Assembly: GCA_014804755.1 (NCBI GenBank)
Contig: JAAUZE010000015.1
Location: forward strand, 55,197 to 119,196
Reading direction: 5' to 3'
Source: Lachnospiraceae bacterium
GTDB lineage: Bacteria > Bacillota > Clostridia > Lachnospirales > Lachnospiraceae
DNA length: 64,000 nt
Made by a program: the position numbers and the translations under genes. Each line of letters opens with the position of its first letter. Position 1 is the first letter of the stretch. Shown here piece after piece: positions 8,319-17,654 of this stretch. The notes beneath the pieces are model-generated. The model was not told the DNA's origin, ran no database searches, and worked only from the letters and a program-made list of their open reading frames with translations.

Positions 8319-8906
8319 CTAAGTCAAATGACGACTTTGAACCCACGACAGGTAATTGTGCTCATCATCCAATTCATAATCATAATCCAAAACCGGTTTG
8401 TGCGCATCGATCACACGAATCGCGTATTCCAAAACCTCTTCTTTGCTTTTTCCCGCCACATCGATCATCACTTCGTTTGGCAGAAGCTTCCTGCTTCGTA
8501 TCACGGCATTGCTCCGCTCAATTCCTTCCGGATAAAACAATCCGCCTTCATGGTCGCGGCGTTCTATCATCTGGCGTCGAATCTGCTCCGTGTCGCCGGA
8601 CACTAATTTTAACGTAATAAATCGATAGCCTTTGAAAATAGCCGGGAGCTCTCTTGTTCTCACATCGTCAAAATCGAGTGCAACAATGTTTCTGCATCCT
8701 TTTTCATAAAAGAAACGAAGCTGCAGAAGTACGTTTTCCCAGCACATCTGCTCCTCATAGATTCCCTCATCCTCCACATCATTTGGAATCATAAATTCAG
8801 GGACCATACTCTGCTCAACATATACGCCGTTGTAATGCTTGTATAATTCTTTTGCCAAAGTCGTCTTTCCGACGGCGCTCGGACCGATAATAAAAATAAA
8901 GTCCAT
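8319..8906 (-). CDS. P-loop kinase-like NTPase
   Basis: 195-residue soluble protein with Walker A GPSAVGKTT (residues 8-16) and a mid-protein hydrophobic strand ending in Asp (NIVALDFDD) that could be Walker B. Arg-rich segments (IRRQMIERRDHEGG) could form a lid. The size and layout resemble small nucleoside, shikimate or gluconate kinase-like proteins, but no specific family signature is seen, so the substrate is left open. It lies directly upstream of the small methyltransferase and may be co-transcribed with it. Confidence 0.75.
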   Translation of the reverse strand: MDFIFIIGPSAVGKTTLAKELYKHYNGVYVEQSMVPEFMIPNDVEDEGIYEEQMCWENVLLQLRFFYEKGCRNIVALDFDDVRTRELPAIFKGYRFITLKLVSGDTEQIRRQMIERRDHEGGLFYPEGIERSNAVIRSRKLLPNEVMIDVAGKSKEEVLEYAIRVIDAHKPVLDYDYELDDEHNYLSWVQSRHLT

Positions 8907-8923
8907 ACGAATCCTCCTGCGGT

Positions 8924-9427
8924 TTATGATGTACCCAACAGCAGTTTTTCCGCTCTGCGCACATCTTCCGCCGTCAGACCTTGATCAGGATCTGTCTTTA
9001 CCTGATGCCGCTCTATCTCTGCATGATGTAAATCCAAATCGTCGATCACGATCCAATGCGTAACGTCCTGATGCTGCTTAAGATAAGCGATGATTTCCCC
9101 CGACTTCACCATGCTGAATTTTTTTGTTTTTCGTATTTCTTCCGTCGAATGATCGGGCGTGATTCCCGCAATCGACAATGCTTCCTTCTCCAGCATCGCT
9201 CTTAAGATTTCCGCCTCTTTACGCAACGGTTCTAACTCCCCGGTAAACCAATGCTTCCATCCTGAATGTAAGATGATGCCCGCGTTGGTGCGTTTCACAA
9301 GTTCGCTCAACAACGTCACTTTTTCGGGATCGATCAATGTGCCGCTGCTGATCTCACTTTGATGAGCTTCATTCCATGCATTGGAATTCAGTACCCCGTC
9401 AATATCTAAAAAAATCACATGATTCAT
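8924..9427 (-). CDS. HAD-domain protein
   Basis: 167-residue protein with HAD motif I FLDIDGVLNS near the N-terminus and a late motif IVIDDLDL resembling motif IV. This matches the small HAD-like domain family often annotated as HAD domain-containing and seen in RNA-repair or phosphatase contexts. The chosen start MNHVIFLDIDG follows GGGATGGAAAA; a longer reading adds 39 unsupported residues. A short gap separates it from the P-loop gene, suggesting an operon of 9427 to 7517. Confidence 0.8.
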   Translation of the reverse strand: MNHVIFLDIDGVLNSNAWNEAHQSEISSGTLIDPEKVTLLSELVKRTNAGIILHSGWKHWFTGELEPLRKEAEILRAMLEKEALSIAGITPDHSTEEIRKTKKFSMVKSGEIIAYLKQHQDVTHWIVIDDLDLHHAEIERHQVKTDPDQGLTAEDVRRAEKLLLGTS

Positions 9428-9605
9428 TTTTCCATCCCTGTGCCGGTCGCTTGCTTTTCCTTTGCGGCTATTATACCATCCAACCTCGCAAATCCGCAAC
9501 TGCCATTCGCTTTTTTGCACCTGACAGATTCTTGATTCCGTCATTTCTCTGCCTTATGATATATGCAAGAGTGCTTACAAACTTTTCTTAGAGGAGGAAG
9601 TGTTT

Positions 9606-10085
9606 ATGAACATAGCGATCCTATCAGAATATTTGCAGTACCTGCGCAAAAGTCATCATTATACACAGGATGATCTGGCAAAACGCTTAGACCTGTCCCG
9701 TCAGGCCGTTTCCAAATGGGAGACGGGAACAACGATACCCGACGTGGAGATTTTGCTGAAGCTTTCCAAGCTGTACGGCATTACCATAAACGATTTATTG
9801 GAGCCCGAGATACAGCCACGGAAAATCACTGATTTTGAACAGGTCGCTACGATTTCCAAAGACGAGGTAAAAGAAGCATTAAAGCAATTTGATACGGACT
9901 CTTTGGTGATCGCATGTATGGGCGCATCACCCGAAATGAATCTCTTTATGGAGGAATGCTTTCCCCATGTGGATTATGAATCGACAAGAAAGCGAATCGG
10001 CAGGATCCGGATTGAAACCGTCGAGGAGATGCAGGATCAGATCGTTTCCATGATCAATCTGCGCGCGATCGATCAGGAAGAGTGA
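9606..10085 (+). CDS. XRE-family transcriptional regulator
   Basis: 159 residues. The N-terminal helix-turn-helix (about 4-58) contains YTQDDLAKRLDLSRQAVSKW, the usual XRE signature, followed by an acidic C-terminal region of unknown ligand. ATG at 9606 is chosen because GAGGAGGAA is 7-8 nt away; the GTG six bases earlier would be too close. It is divergent from the HAD gene, so it may control the 9427-7517 run. Confidence 0.88.
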   Translation: MNIAILSEYLQYLRKSHHYTQDDLAKRLDLSRQAVSKWETGTTIPDVEILLKLSKLYGITINDLLEPEIQPRKITDFEQVATISKDEVKEALKQFDTDSLVIACMGASPEMNLFMEECFPHVDYESTRKRIGRIRIETVEEMQDQIVSMINLRAIDQEE

Positions 10086-10093
10086 TTCTGTAA

Positions 10094-10136
10094 CAGTCAC
10101 GGCCGGGGGAGGGATTTCTTTCCCCGACTGTGGCTG
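10094..10136 (+). terminator. Hairpin after XRE gene
   Basis: Imperfect stem from CAGTCACGG..GGGG to CCCC..CTGTGGCTG with a pyrimidine-rich loop, between two convergent genes. A T tract is weak, so it may be a barrier hairpin rather than a strong terminator. Confidence 0.45.
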
Positions 10137-10190
10137 CACCGCTTCCCGCATAGATGCAGGTTTTATAGATGTGGTGTGTAAAGCGTGTTT

Positions 10191-11123
10191 TTATGAAAGA
10201 ACCCCGCTCGCTAACAGGTTATCTTTTCCCATACCGCAGACATAGGGATTGGCATCATACCGATAACAAACCTCCAGAAAATCTGCACGCTGCTTCGGAT
10301 CGTTCATGATCTTTACAAGCAGCTCGTTCGGAATCGTCCTCGCATATGCGCCGGGGCCCGCCATTGTAATCTCCTTTACGCCAAAGCGTCTCAAAATATT
10401 CTCCAATTCCTCCGGCATAAATGTGTAGGTGATGCACCACGGTGTGCCTCCGTTCTCATACGCGGCAATTTCCTCGCTTCCGCCCATCAGACCGTCCTCC
10501 CACAGCTTCATGACCGCGTCCTTACAGAACAAAAATGATTCCACCGCATTCGCTTTATTGTCAACGCACCACCTGACAAAGGGGTCATCACAATTTTCAT
10601 CCAACAGGAATTGATTTTTTTGAATCGGATTCGCCAAATACGGAAGGTATCCTAACCGGCTCGATACGCTGATGATAATGCGTTTGCGGCAAATGCGCGT
10701 CAGCTCGCCGATCACCTTTTCCTGATTCGGATGCGTGTAGGAGATGGGCGCATCAAAGGAAATCACCATATCATATGATCGGTCCGCAAAATCACTCAGA
10801 TCCTCCAACGCCCCTCTCACAAAAGTGATCTTATCAAGAACGCCCTCTTTTTTCGCCCGTTCTTTCGCTTTGTCTATCATTGGCTGGGAAATGTCAAAGT
10901 GTGTCACTTCACAGCCATGCTTTGCAAGAAGAACGGAAAATCTCCCGCATCCCGCGCCGCCGTCGAATACGGTTCTGACCCCATCCAAATGAGAAAGCAA
11001 TTCCTTTTCGATATGGCTTTTTTGAATGATATCGTCTATAAATGTTTCCTCTCGCCGGCTTTCCAGCTCGCCCTTATCCGGCTGATTCCACAAACGCTCG
11101 GCTATTTTTCTGCTATAATCCAT
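10191..11123 (-). CDS. Class I SAM-dependent methyltransferase
   Basis: 310 residues. Motif I is VFDGGAGCGRFSVLLA near residue 52, with an acidic HFDIS strand and a post-motif region YDMVISFDAPISY. The long C-terminal half may bind substrate. It resembles methyltransferase-domain-25/11 proteins that act on small molecules; the substrate is unknown. It lies 20 bp after the XRE regulator stop, so the two are probably one transcript (11926 to 10191). Confidence 0.85.
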   Translation of the reverse strand: MDYSRKIAERLWNQPDKGELESRREETFIDDIIQKSHIEKELLSHLDGVRTVFDGGAGCGRFSVLLAKHGCEVTHFDISQPMIDKAKERAKKEGVLDKITFVRGALEDLSDFADRSYDMVISFDAPISYTHPNQEKVIGELTRICRKRIIISVSSRLGYLPYLANPIQKNQFLLDENCDDPFVRWCVDNKANAVESFLFCKDAVMKLWEDGLMGGSEEIAAYENGGTPWCITYTFMPEELENILRRFGVKEITMAGPGAYARTIPNELLVKIMNDPKQRADFLEVCYRYDANPYVCGMGKDNLLASGVLS

Positions 11124-11143
11124 CTATTTCTTCCTCCCCGGCC

Positions 11144-11926
11144 TCACCTGCAATCAAACAGAGATAGCATGGGAATGAGATTCCCGTACATCCCCTCAAA
11201 ACGAAACTGTCCCTGTACATCTTCCTTTTCCACGAGAAACATAGCAAGCTCCCCCGTAAGGCAGTCCGTGACTTTTTCCTCCGGCATCCCCGCTTTTTCG
11301 CTGACCTGTGCAATGTCCGCATAGGCGTCCTCCGCATGAAGCGTCAATTGATAAAGCGCTGCCGCTGCCCTCAAATTCTCTATCTTTGCAAACGGTTTTA
11401 TGATCGATACGATCCAGCGCATCTCCGCATTCAACAGGTTTATATCCCGATTATTTGAAAAAAAGATGCTTCCCCGCCTCATCACAGTCGTAAAACCGGG
11501 AAGATCGTAACACGAATAGCCCCATTCACCGTTTCCGGCGTGCTCGATAGCATCATCCGTATCCCAGCCCGGATTCCGGTTCCACTTTGCGGTCATCTCT
11601 TTTGAAAGGATGATCGTATGCAGTGCTGCCGCGATATGAAGCACGAACTGAAAATCTTCTCTTTCCGGGAGGGAATCGATTCTCTTACGAATATCGAGGA
11701 CGACATTCTCCTCCGTGGATACGGGTGTAAACCCGAATAGCTCGTCGATCGAGACACTGAAAAATTCTGCGATCTCAGGTAATAGCTGAATATCCGGGCA
11801 GCATTGCGCGGACTCCCACTTCGATACTGCCTGATTGGAAACGCCCAAAGCCTTCGCCAGTTCTTCCTGCGTAAGTCCTTTCTGCTTTCTTAAAAATGTG
11901 ATCTGTTCATGAATTTTCATTTTCAT
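11144..11926 (-). CDS. XRE-family regulator with large C-terminal domain
   Basis: 260 residues. An HTH at about 4-60 contains LTQEELAKALGVSNQAVSKW. The ~200-residue C-terminal sensor domain is of unknown ligand and ends in a winged-helix-like EKVTDCLTGELAMFLVEK segment. The start MKMKIHEQ is preceded by GGTGCGG at workable spacing. It is upstream of a methyltransferase and likely regulates its own two-gene operon. Confidence 0.85.
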   Translation of the reverse strand: MKMKIHEQITFLRKQKGLTQEELAKALGVSNQAVSKWESAQCCPDIQLLPEIAEFFSVSIDELFGFTPVSTEENVVLDIRKRIDSLPEREDFQFVLHIAAALHTIILSKEMTAKWNRNPGWDTDDAIEHAGNGEWGYSCYDLPGFTTVMRRGSIFFSNNRDINLLNAEMRWIVSIIKPFAKIENLRAAAALYQLTLHAEDAYADIAQVSEKAGMPEEKVTDCLTGELAMFLVEKEDVQGQFRFEGMYGNLIPMLSLFDCR

Positions 11927-12124
11927 TATACCGCACCTCTCTTGATTGTTTTTTTGCCAATCCCTCATGTTGCCTACAGCCTACAACATCATTTTACGAA
12001 TATGAGGTCATAAAAACAATCACGCATTGGTTTGGTTTCATGTCCGCCTCTCCAACCCGTGGTTGGAAATGCATCCGGTATTCCTGTATTTCATGTACTG
12101 AAAGTTCCCTTCCGGATTTTGATT

Positions 12125-12580
12125 CTATGCCTCCAGATAATTTCTCAAGATTGGAGCCTCGCTCAGTTCTACATTCTTGAAATGATGGTAAAACCTGTCT
12201 GCCTCCTCATTGGTTGCACGGATTAAATAATATTGGTCTATCTTATTTCGCGCGCAATCTTTTTCAAATTCGGCAAAAAGCATCTGCGCAACGCCCTTAT
12301 GTCTGTGCGCTTTTAACACATAAACCCAATCCACATACGCCATCCTATGACCATCCTGCATGCAGCCATAGAAATGATATTCGATCCTTCCGATCACTTT
12401 CCCATTCTCTTTAGCAAGAATCGATGTCGTTCTGCTATAAAACGGATCTGCGATCCTGTCTTTTATGCCCTGTTCATCGATTTTATCAGCAACCATATTA
12501 TCCGGTTCTTCACGCATTGCAACCTCTAAATACGCAATATAGCTTTCTACATTATCTTGATTCAATCGTTCAAATATCAT
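12125..12580 (-). CDS. GNAT-family N-acetyltransferase
   Basis: 151 residues with a GNAT core: the acetyl-CoA-binding turn LKAHRHKGVAQMLFAEFE (about residues 90-107) and a C-terminal strand with a Tyr-rich IDQYYLIRATNEEADRF region. Substrate unknown. It is a single gene on the minus strand between the XRE regulator and the flavin reductase. Confidence 0.82.
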   Translation of the reverse strand: MIFERLNQDNVESYIAYLEVAMREEPDNMVADKIDEQGIKDRIADPFYSRTTSILAKENGKVIGRIEYHFYGCMQDGHRMAYVDWVYVLKAHRHKGVAQMLFAEFEKDCARNKIDQYYLIRATNEEADRFYHHFKNVELSEAPILRNYLEA

Positions 12581-12653
12581 TCCGCTATTCCTTCCTCTCT
12601 TAAAATGCCGGCATCATATCCGATCATATTGCCTTACCGGCGTCATACGCTTT

Positions 12654-13190
12654 CTAATCCTGTCCGCTTATAAACTCGTTCAATTTCACCTTTACCTCAT
12701 CTACATCCAAAAGAAAATCATTTATTTTTTGATTGTACTTATGCCGCTCCAAGCCTAATATATGTTTCTCAACATTCTTAAAAGGATATTGCCTTGCAAA
12801 ACAATTCAAGAAATCCGGATCATTCTCTTCACTCCCATAGATGCCAATCATGTACAACTTCTTCAACATTTTTTCCCAATGGCTTTCATTCTGCATAAAG
12901 TACTCCTGGCAGCGCTCATTCATAATAAAATATAAAGAGGAGGGATTTCCGCAATACATCGGAACAATGAAAAATATCTTGTCTGCCAAAGCACATTTCT
13001 CAAAAAATGCGTATATTCCGTCACCATGATACTTACATTGACCGGACATACACTCATAATCACAGTCAGCACAAGGCTGGGTAGAAATTTCTCTCATGAA
13101 TAATACCAGATCCTCTTTTGACGAAATATATTTTGCGATCGTATCACAATTCCCATCTCTTCTTCCACTAAAGCTGACTATTATGTTCAT
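12654..13190 (-). CDS. NAD(P)H-dependent FMN reductase / flavodoxin-like protein
   Basis: 178 residues. The start MNIIVSFSGRRDGNCDTIAK carries a phosphate loop (SFSGRRDGNC) typical of flavodoxin-like NADPH-dependent FMN reductases. Cysteines in CADCDYEC and SGQCKY follow, as in Clostridial iron-sulfur flavoprotein-like relatives, and then the FIVPMYCGNPSS segment near the flavin. It probably performs soluble electron transfer or quinone/azo reduction; the actual partner is unknown. ATG is preceded by AGAGGGGGTGA; a longer start eight codons up is less likely. Confidence 0.8.
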   Translation of the reverse strand: MNIIVSFSGRRDGNCDTIAKYISSKEDLVLFMREISTQPCADCDYECMSGQCKYHGDGIYAFFEKCALADKIFFIVPMYCGNPSSLYFIMNERCQEYFMQNESHWEKMLKKLYMIGIYGSEENDPDFLNCFARQYPFKNVEKHILGLERHKYNQKINDFLLDVDEVKVKLNEFISGQD

Positions 13191-13373
13191 AGCATCACCC
13201 CCTCTTTTGCACACGCCGTGTTTTCCGGATTCTACACGTTTTTCTCTGCGCTACTTCCTATCATTTCTGTTTTTTAGTGTCTGAATTACAATCATTATAG
13301 TATAGGCCAATGATATGAACAACTATTTTACCCTCTTTTCGTACCTCATTTTCTGCAAAATGTGACTGAACAC

Positions 13374-13401
13374 TTGACACAACTATTTATGAAATGATAA
13401 T
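13374..13401 (+). promoter_or_regulatory. Putative promoter of the MCP gene
   Basis: TTGACA (13374-13379), 16 bp, then GATAAT (13396-13401), ~80 bp upstream of the MCP start. It resembles sigma-A. No sigma-28-type CCGATA element is seen here, which is unusual for an MCP. Confidence 0.55.
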
Positions 13402-13480
13402 CTTGTCGTGCTTTTTATAAGATGATACAATCGGCGGCTGCCGTGGTGACAAATACCCAAAATACGTTTGGAGGAAGTGT

Positions 13481-15148
13481 ATGAAGAAGCATAAATTATC
13501 TTTTTTGGCAACCAGTATGTTAATGGGACTCATTCCCCTGCTTGTGGCGGCAGTCACAATATCCATTGTGGCGATTAATAAAACAAAAAGCAATTTGGAA
13601 GAAAGAGTGTATTTACAATTGCAGGCATGCGCCATATCGGTGCGGGAGTATTTTGAATGGGATATCAATGAAGATATTCTTGAAGTGGATGAGGTCAGTC
13701 TGGATTTTATTGACAGTCTTACCGTTCAGGACGTCGATCTTACACTGTTTCTTGAGGATGTAAGGTTTATTACATCCATTTATAACGAGAATGGGGAACG
13801 TAATGTAGGAACAAAAGCTTCTGCGGGCATTTGGGATCTCGTGAAACAGGGACAGGATTATTACACGAACGGAACGATCATCGGCGGAAGGGAGTACTAT
13901 GTGTATTATACTCCCGTTTGCAGTGAAAGCGGTGAGATCATCGGAATGGCATTTGCGGGAATGCCGGAATCCCTTGTGAAGGAAAATATAACGGCAAATA
14001 CGATGAGCATGGTGCTTGTTGCCGTATGTACTGCCGCTTTTTGTATTGTGATCATTGTATTGATCGGGCTGAACATAAGAAAGTCGATTATCGGGATAGC
14101 CGATTATACGCATGAACTGTCAACGGGCAGGCTGAGTATCAGTACAAGCTGCGCATCCAATATCCGGGAAATCGCAACCCTGATAGATTCTGCCCAAAAT
14201 CTTCAGGATAATTTGAAAAACATTATTTCCAAGGTGGATGATAAGACACTACGGCTGACTCAGAATGTAAAAACAATCCATGATGGCATTCAGATTTCTA
14301 ATGATGCGATCGAGGGCATTGTGCGAGCCGCAAATGAATTGTCGGGGGGCTCTGCGCAAATTGCGGAATCGGTTCAGAATACGGCAGCATCCATGCAGAA
14401 TGTGGGAGAAAGCATTTCTTCCATTGCGGAAAGTGCGGCAACAACAGAGGCAGGGGCACGGGAAATTGAAGTCATCAATATTGAGGCAAAAGATAATTTG
14501 TCCCGCTTGATCGAAGCAAATAAAAATACGATTACCATATCGGAAAATGTTGTAACGGGTATCAATGAAGCAAATACTGCAATTGAAAGCATCAGGAAGG
14601 CAGCAGATGTCATCACAAACATTGCAGCTCAGACGAGTATGCTGGCTCTGAATGCTTCCATTGAAGCTGCAAGGGCGGGGGAAGCCGGAAAAGGGTTTGC
14701 TGTTGTTGCTTCCTCCATACAAACGTTGGCCGGGGAATCCGATAACTCCGCAAAGGAGATTCAAACGATAATTAATGAAATTATCCTGAAGTCACAAAAC
14801 AATGTGCAGCTCGCAAATCAGATCAAAAATGCCATTGATTCGGAAGGAGATGCCCTGGTTACGGTGAGCGACAGCTTTGATAAAGTCAGTGATAAGATTC
14901 AGATCACGGTTGATACGATTCATAACATATCAACAGAAAGTGATGTCCTGAATCAGGATAAGGGAAAGGTACTTGACGAAATAAGCAGCCTGTCGTCCGT
15001 ATCAGAAGCAAATACCGCAAGTTGTCAGGAAACGACAGCATCCATAGAAGAACTGCGGAAAACGATTGAAATGATAACGATTCAGGCAACAGATACCAAT
15101 AACATATCTGAAGAGCTGAAAGAATCCGTTGCCTATTTTAAGTTGTGA
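13481..15148 (+). CDS. Methyl-accepting chemotaxis protein
   Basis: 555-residue membrane chemoreceptor. TM1 is at ~9-31 and TM2 at ~175-197. The extracytoplasmic part between them carries a single-Cache-like end (EYYVYYTPV then [10 protein letters not shown], ~138-160). HAMP-like linker and Gln/Asn/Ser-rich helices follow, then the conserved signalling tip [17 protein letters not shown] near 395-412. It signals to CheA/CheW. The ligand is unknown. It follows GGAGGAAGTGT. It is transcribed alone and ends 1 bp from the stop of the convergent gene at 15150. Confidence 0.92.
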   Translation: MKKHKLSFLATSMLMGLIPLLVAAVTISIVAINKTKSNLEERVYLQLQACAISVREYFEWDINEDILEVDEVSLDFIDSLTVQDVDLTLFLEDVRFITSIYNENGERNVGTKASAGIWDLVKQGQDYYTNGTIIGGREYYVYYTPVCSESGEIIGMAFAGMPESLVKENITANTMSMVLVAVCTAAFCIVIIVLIGLNIRKSIIGIADYTHELSTGRLSISTSCASNIREIATLIDSAQNLQDNLKNIISKVDDKTLRLTQNVKTIHDGIQISNDAIEGIVRAANELSGGSAQIAESVQNTAASMQNVGESISSIAESAATTEAGAREIEVINIEAKDNLSRLIEANKNTITISENVVTGINEANTAIESIRKAADVITNIAAQTSMLALNASIEAARAGEAGKGFAVVASSIQTLAGESDNSAKEIQTIINEIILKSQNNVQLANQIKNAIDSEGDALVTVSDSFDKVSDKIQITVDTIHNISTESDVLNQDKGKVLDEISSLSSVSEANTASCQETTASIEELRKTIEMITIQATDTNNISEELKESVAYFKL

Positions 15149-15149
15149 C

Positions 15150-16253
15150 CTATTTTTTGCCGCCAAGCTCCACTAATCTCAAATAATGAGGGATATCTTC
15201 CTTTACGGGATGGAGCTTGAATGGCGCTCCGCAGCATCCGCAATGCCATTTTTCTTCCTCTTCAAACTCGTATTTTACTCCAAACTTACAGCTCCCGTTT
15301 ATGCGATTTTGGCATCCGGCGTCACTATAGCGGAAGATTTCAACGATCCTTTCGGGACACTCCTTTAAGTACGAAAGGCACTTCTCTGCATTTCGGATTC
15401 TTAATTCCAAATATAATTCTCCTTTATCAGAGTTCAGTGCGTAATCATATGCGGCCGACTGCCGGCGAAAATATCGGAGCATGGGACCTTCATTCGAATC
15501 TCCTTTTTTCCTTGTACACCCCTGTTGTACCAATATCTCATCCAAAATCGCTATCACTTCCCGATCCGCCTCATCATGCATCTTATCGGCGACATAGTCG
15601 CAGCCCTCCGCCAGACTGCAGGTATGCAGATCTTCCGTTAATACTCGATAATTCCAACCGATAAACGCGTTGCTGAAAGCGTTGATACCTGAATCCACAT
15701 TTTTCACGTCCTTTAGCTGCGTATTCTTTACCTTTTTCGCAACAAGGGAAAGAACTTTTATGACATTCTGATTATCCGGATAGTCAATTTCCATATCATC
15801 TCCTGATGACAAGCTGTATTTTGAGATTCCGCCAAACACAAATCCATAATCGCACATTGCTTCTAACAATTGATTTGTCTTTTTGGCTTTATTCCATTTT
15901 CTGACTTGCGCCGTATCCGTAATAAATACATTTCCCTTAAAATCGCCGCAGGCAAACAGCCAGAGCATGAGATAGAACAGACTCCGCGGTACTGTCCTTG
16001 CCTCTCTTGCCTGATTTGAAAAATAATCATATTCCTCTGTTTGATATAGTGGCAGCCCAAACCTTTGAGGTGCGTCTGCGATATCAGAATACATCCGGTA
16101 AAACATCGCTCCGACTTCCCTGAATGCGCTTTCAAATTCCTCATGGGAAAGCGTCTGCAAAAAGTCGGGATGGATCACCAATCGATCCGGAATATCCACT
16201 AACTCATTGCGACGTATCAAGGCCCATTCACTGACTAAATAATTTTCTCCCAC
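15150..16253 (-). CDS. Unknown protein with C-terminal Cys cluster
   Basis: 367-residue soluble protein, family not recognised. The C-terminus carries Cys residues in GCQNRINGSC and then HCGCCGAPF, with a nearby His; this layout could bind zinc or an Fe-S cluster (inference). The middle has Lys-rich, Tyr-rich and acidic stretches. Its stop lies 1 bp from the stop of the MCP gene on the opposite strand. The gene upstream is the broken MerR gene, and this gene may have been one of its targets. Confidence 0.75.
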   Translation of the reverse strand: MGENYLVSEWALIRRNELVDIPDRLVIHPDFLQTLSHEEFESAFREVGAMFYRMYSDIADAPQRFGLPLYQTEEYDYFSNQAREARTVPRSLFYLMLWLFACGDFKGNVFITDTAQVRKWNKAKKTNQLLEAMCDYGFVFGGISKYSLSSGDDMEIDYPDNQNVIKVLSLVAKKVKNTQLKDVKNVDSGINAFSNAFIGWNYRVLTEDLHTCSLAEGCDYVADKMHDEADREVIAILDEILVQQGCTRKKGDSNEGPMLRYFRRQSAAYDYALNSDKGELYLELRIRNAEKCLSYLKECPERIVEIFRYSDAGCQNRINGSCKFGVKYEFEEEEKWHCGCCGAPFKLHPVKEDIPHYLRLVELGGKK

Positions 16254-16287
16254 AATCTGTCCCTGCCTCTCTGAAATATGATTTTAA

Positions 16288-17246
16288 TTAGGATTCCTTA
16301 CCGCGGATTTTAATCGGCATATAAATATCCATTTGATCGTATCCTAACGCATTCCTGATCTCGTCCGTTGGATTGACCATATGGCACATCGTTCTGCGTC
16401 CCGGACGCTCATCCGGTTCAAATCCACTGTCTTCTAACCATTTCAAAATTCCCGCACAAACCCTTCCGGCAATATCATCATCCCCGTCTACCGACATGGC
16501 AGCGGCATAGAGTCCCCCTTCAAACTCGATCAGCTCATAGGGAGCCGTATCTTCCCCTGTCACCCAGTCCTCAACCGCCCAAATCCAGACCGCTTTCCCA
16601 TCTTCTTCAAACCACAGAAAATCCGGGGCGCCATAGATCATCTTCCTGACGAAATGATTGTGCGCTTCCTGCCATTGCTGAAACGTACCCATGACATTTT
16701 CAAAGGAATCCGCACCGGATGAAAATGCTTTGAACGGATTGATCTGAATGATCCTTACTTCCGGCGCTTTTTTCAGCCTGTCCGACACATCGGGCAGACG
16801 ATTTATTTTTGATGTGTTTCCGTCATAGGAAATATTGACAATCCGGCTTTCTATTTTTGACGCTTTCGCATATAATCTTTTCACATCGACATCTCTGCGA
16901 AAGTCCGCCTGCCTGATCTGCTCGACAAATTCCAGTATGATGTCCTTTAAGTCCCGAAGCAGCGCAACCTCGCCATCAATCGCCTCTACCTTTTTCCGAG
17001 CACATCTAAAACGACCTCCGAGCTCGCCGTTTGAAATATTAATTGGATATCTTTGATACTAATATTCAGCTTGCGCAGGATTAAAATCTGTTCCAATCAT
17101 TTCATCGCCTGTTCATCATACAGTCTGTAGGCATAATCCCTGCTTCGTGTACTGCTGATCAGCCCCATATCCTCATAATAACGCAATGCGCGGGCGGATA
17201 TATCATATTTAGACGAAACTTCTCTTATTTTCAATAACTCTGCCAT
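16288..17246 (-). pseudogene. Broken MerR-family regulator with GyrI-like effector domain
   Basis: Read from ATG at 17246 (after AAAGGGG) the frame encodes a MerR HTH (KIREVSSKYDISARALRYYE) but meets an in-frame TGA at 17097-17099 after MK. The frame is then open to about 16990, where one base is missing in an A5 run (16991-16995; A6 would restore frame). Beyond it the original frame runs to 16288 and encodes a GyrI-like effector domain (YELIEFEGGLYAAAM, DERPGRRTMCHMV). Two independent lesions make a sequencing artefact less likely. A GTG at 16884 could make a 198-residue effector-only fragment. Confidence 0.9.
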
Positions 17247-17274
17247 ACAAAACCCCTTTCATGCTGTTACACCT

Positions 17275-17305
17275 ATTATAAACGCTTCCCTAACGGCAGA
17301 GTCAA
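17275..17305 (-). promoter_or_regulatory. MerR-type promoter with 19-bp spacer
   Basis: TTGACT (17300-17305) and TATAAT (17275-17280) on the minus strand are separated by 19 bp, the over-long spacer typical of MerR-controlled promoters. It drives the broken MerR gene and probably is its own target. Confidence 0.7.
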
Positions 17306-17396
17306 GCACTCCGGCAAAATATTCGTGTATCGATGCGTGCGGCGCGAAAAAGCTATGATGTTCCTCGTTTTATGGCTAAATCTGCACAATCTGATA

Positions 17397-17437
17397 CAAA
17401 AAAAGCTGCGGGAGCAAGCTCCCTACAGCTTTTTCGT
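17397..17437 (-). terminator. Terminator of tRNA-Pro
   Basis: On the minus strand, AAAAAGCTG-TAGGGAGC / GCTCCCGCAGCTTTTTTT forms a strong stem with a T run, 35 bp after the tRNA. Confidence 0.85.
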
Positions 17438-17470
17438 CATCGAACCCGTCCGGCTCGCAACAATAAAAAA

Positions 17471-17545
17471 TCGGGGTGACAGGATTCGAACCTGCGGCCT
17501 CCTGGTCCCAAACCAGGCGCTCTAGCCAAGCTGAGCCACACCCCG
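17471..17545 (-). tRNA. tRNA-Pro (anticodon TGG)
   Basis: The acceptor CGGGGTG pairs with CACCCCG. The anticodon stem CCTGG/CCAGG encloses TTTGGGA (anticodon TGG). The T-loop is TTCGAAT. Confidence 0.95.
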
Positions 17546-17565
17546 TAAAACATCATAACAAGTGT

Positions 17566-17594
17566 ATTATAAGGAAAAGCCGCATTCCTGTCAA
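17566..17594 (-). promoter_or_regulatory. Consensus promoter of tRNA-Pro
   Basis: On the minus strand, TTGACA (17589-17594), 17 bp, TATAAT (17566-17571). A second TTGACA lies 7 bp further upstream. Confidence 0.85.
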
Positions 17595-17654
17595 CTGTCA
17601 ACTTTCAGCATTCTCCTATGATTTCTCTTCAAAACATCGATTTCCCACAGAACG

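Noticed and set aside
14249..14764. 171-codon minus-strand ORF inside the MCP gene
   Set aside because: Antisense of the signalling domain, rich in Cys/Phe, no ribosome site.
17325..17525. Plus-strand ORF over tRNA-Pro
   Set aside because: Its end (RGDRIRTCGLLVPNQAL) is the antisense reading of the tRNA; no ribosome site.
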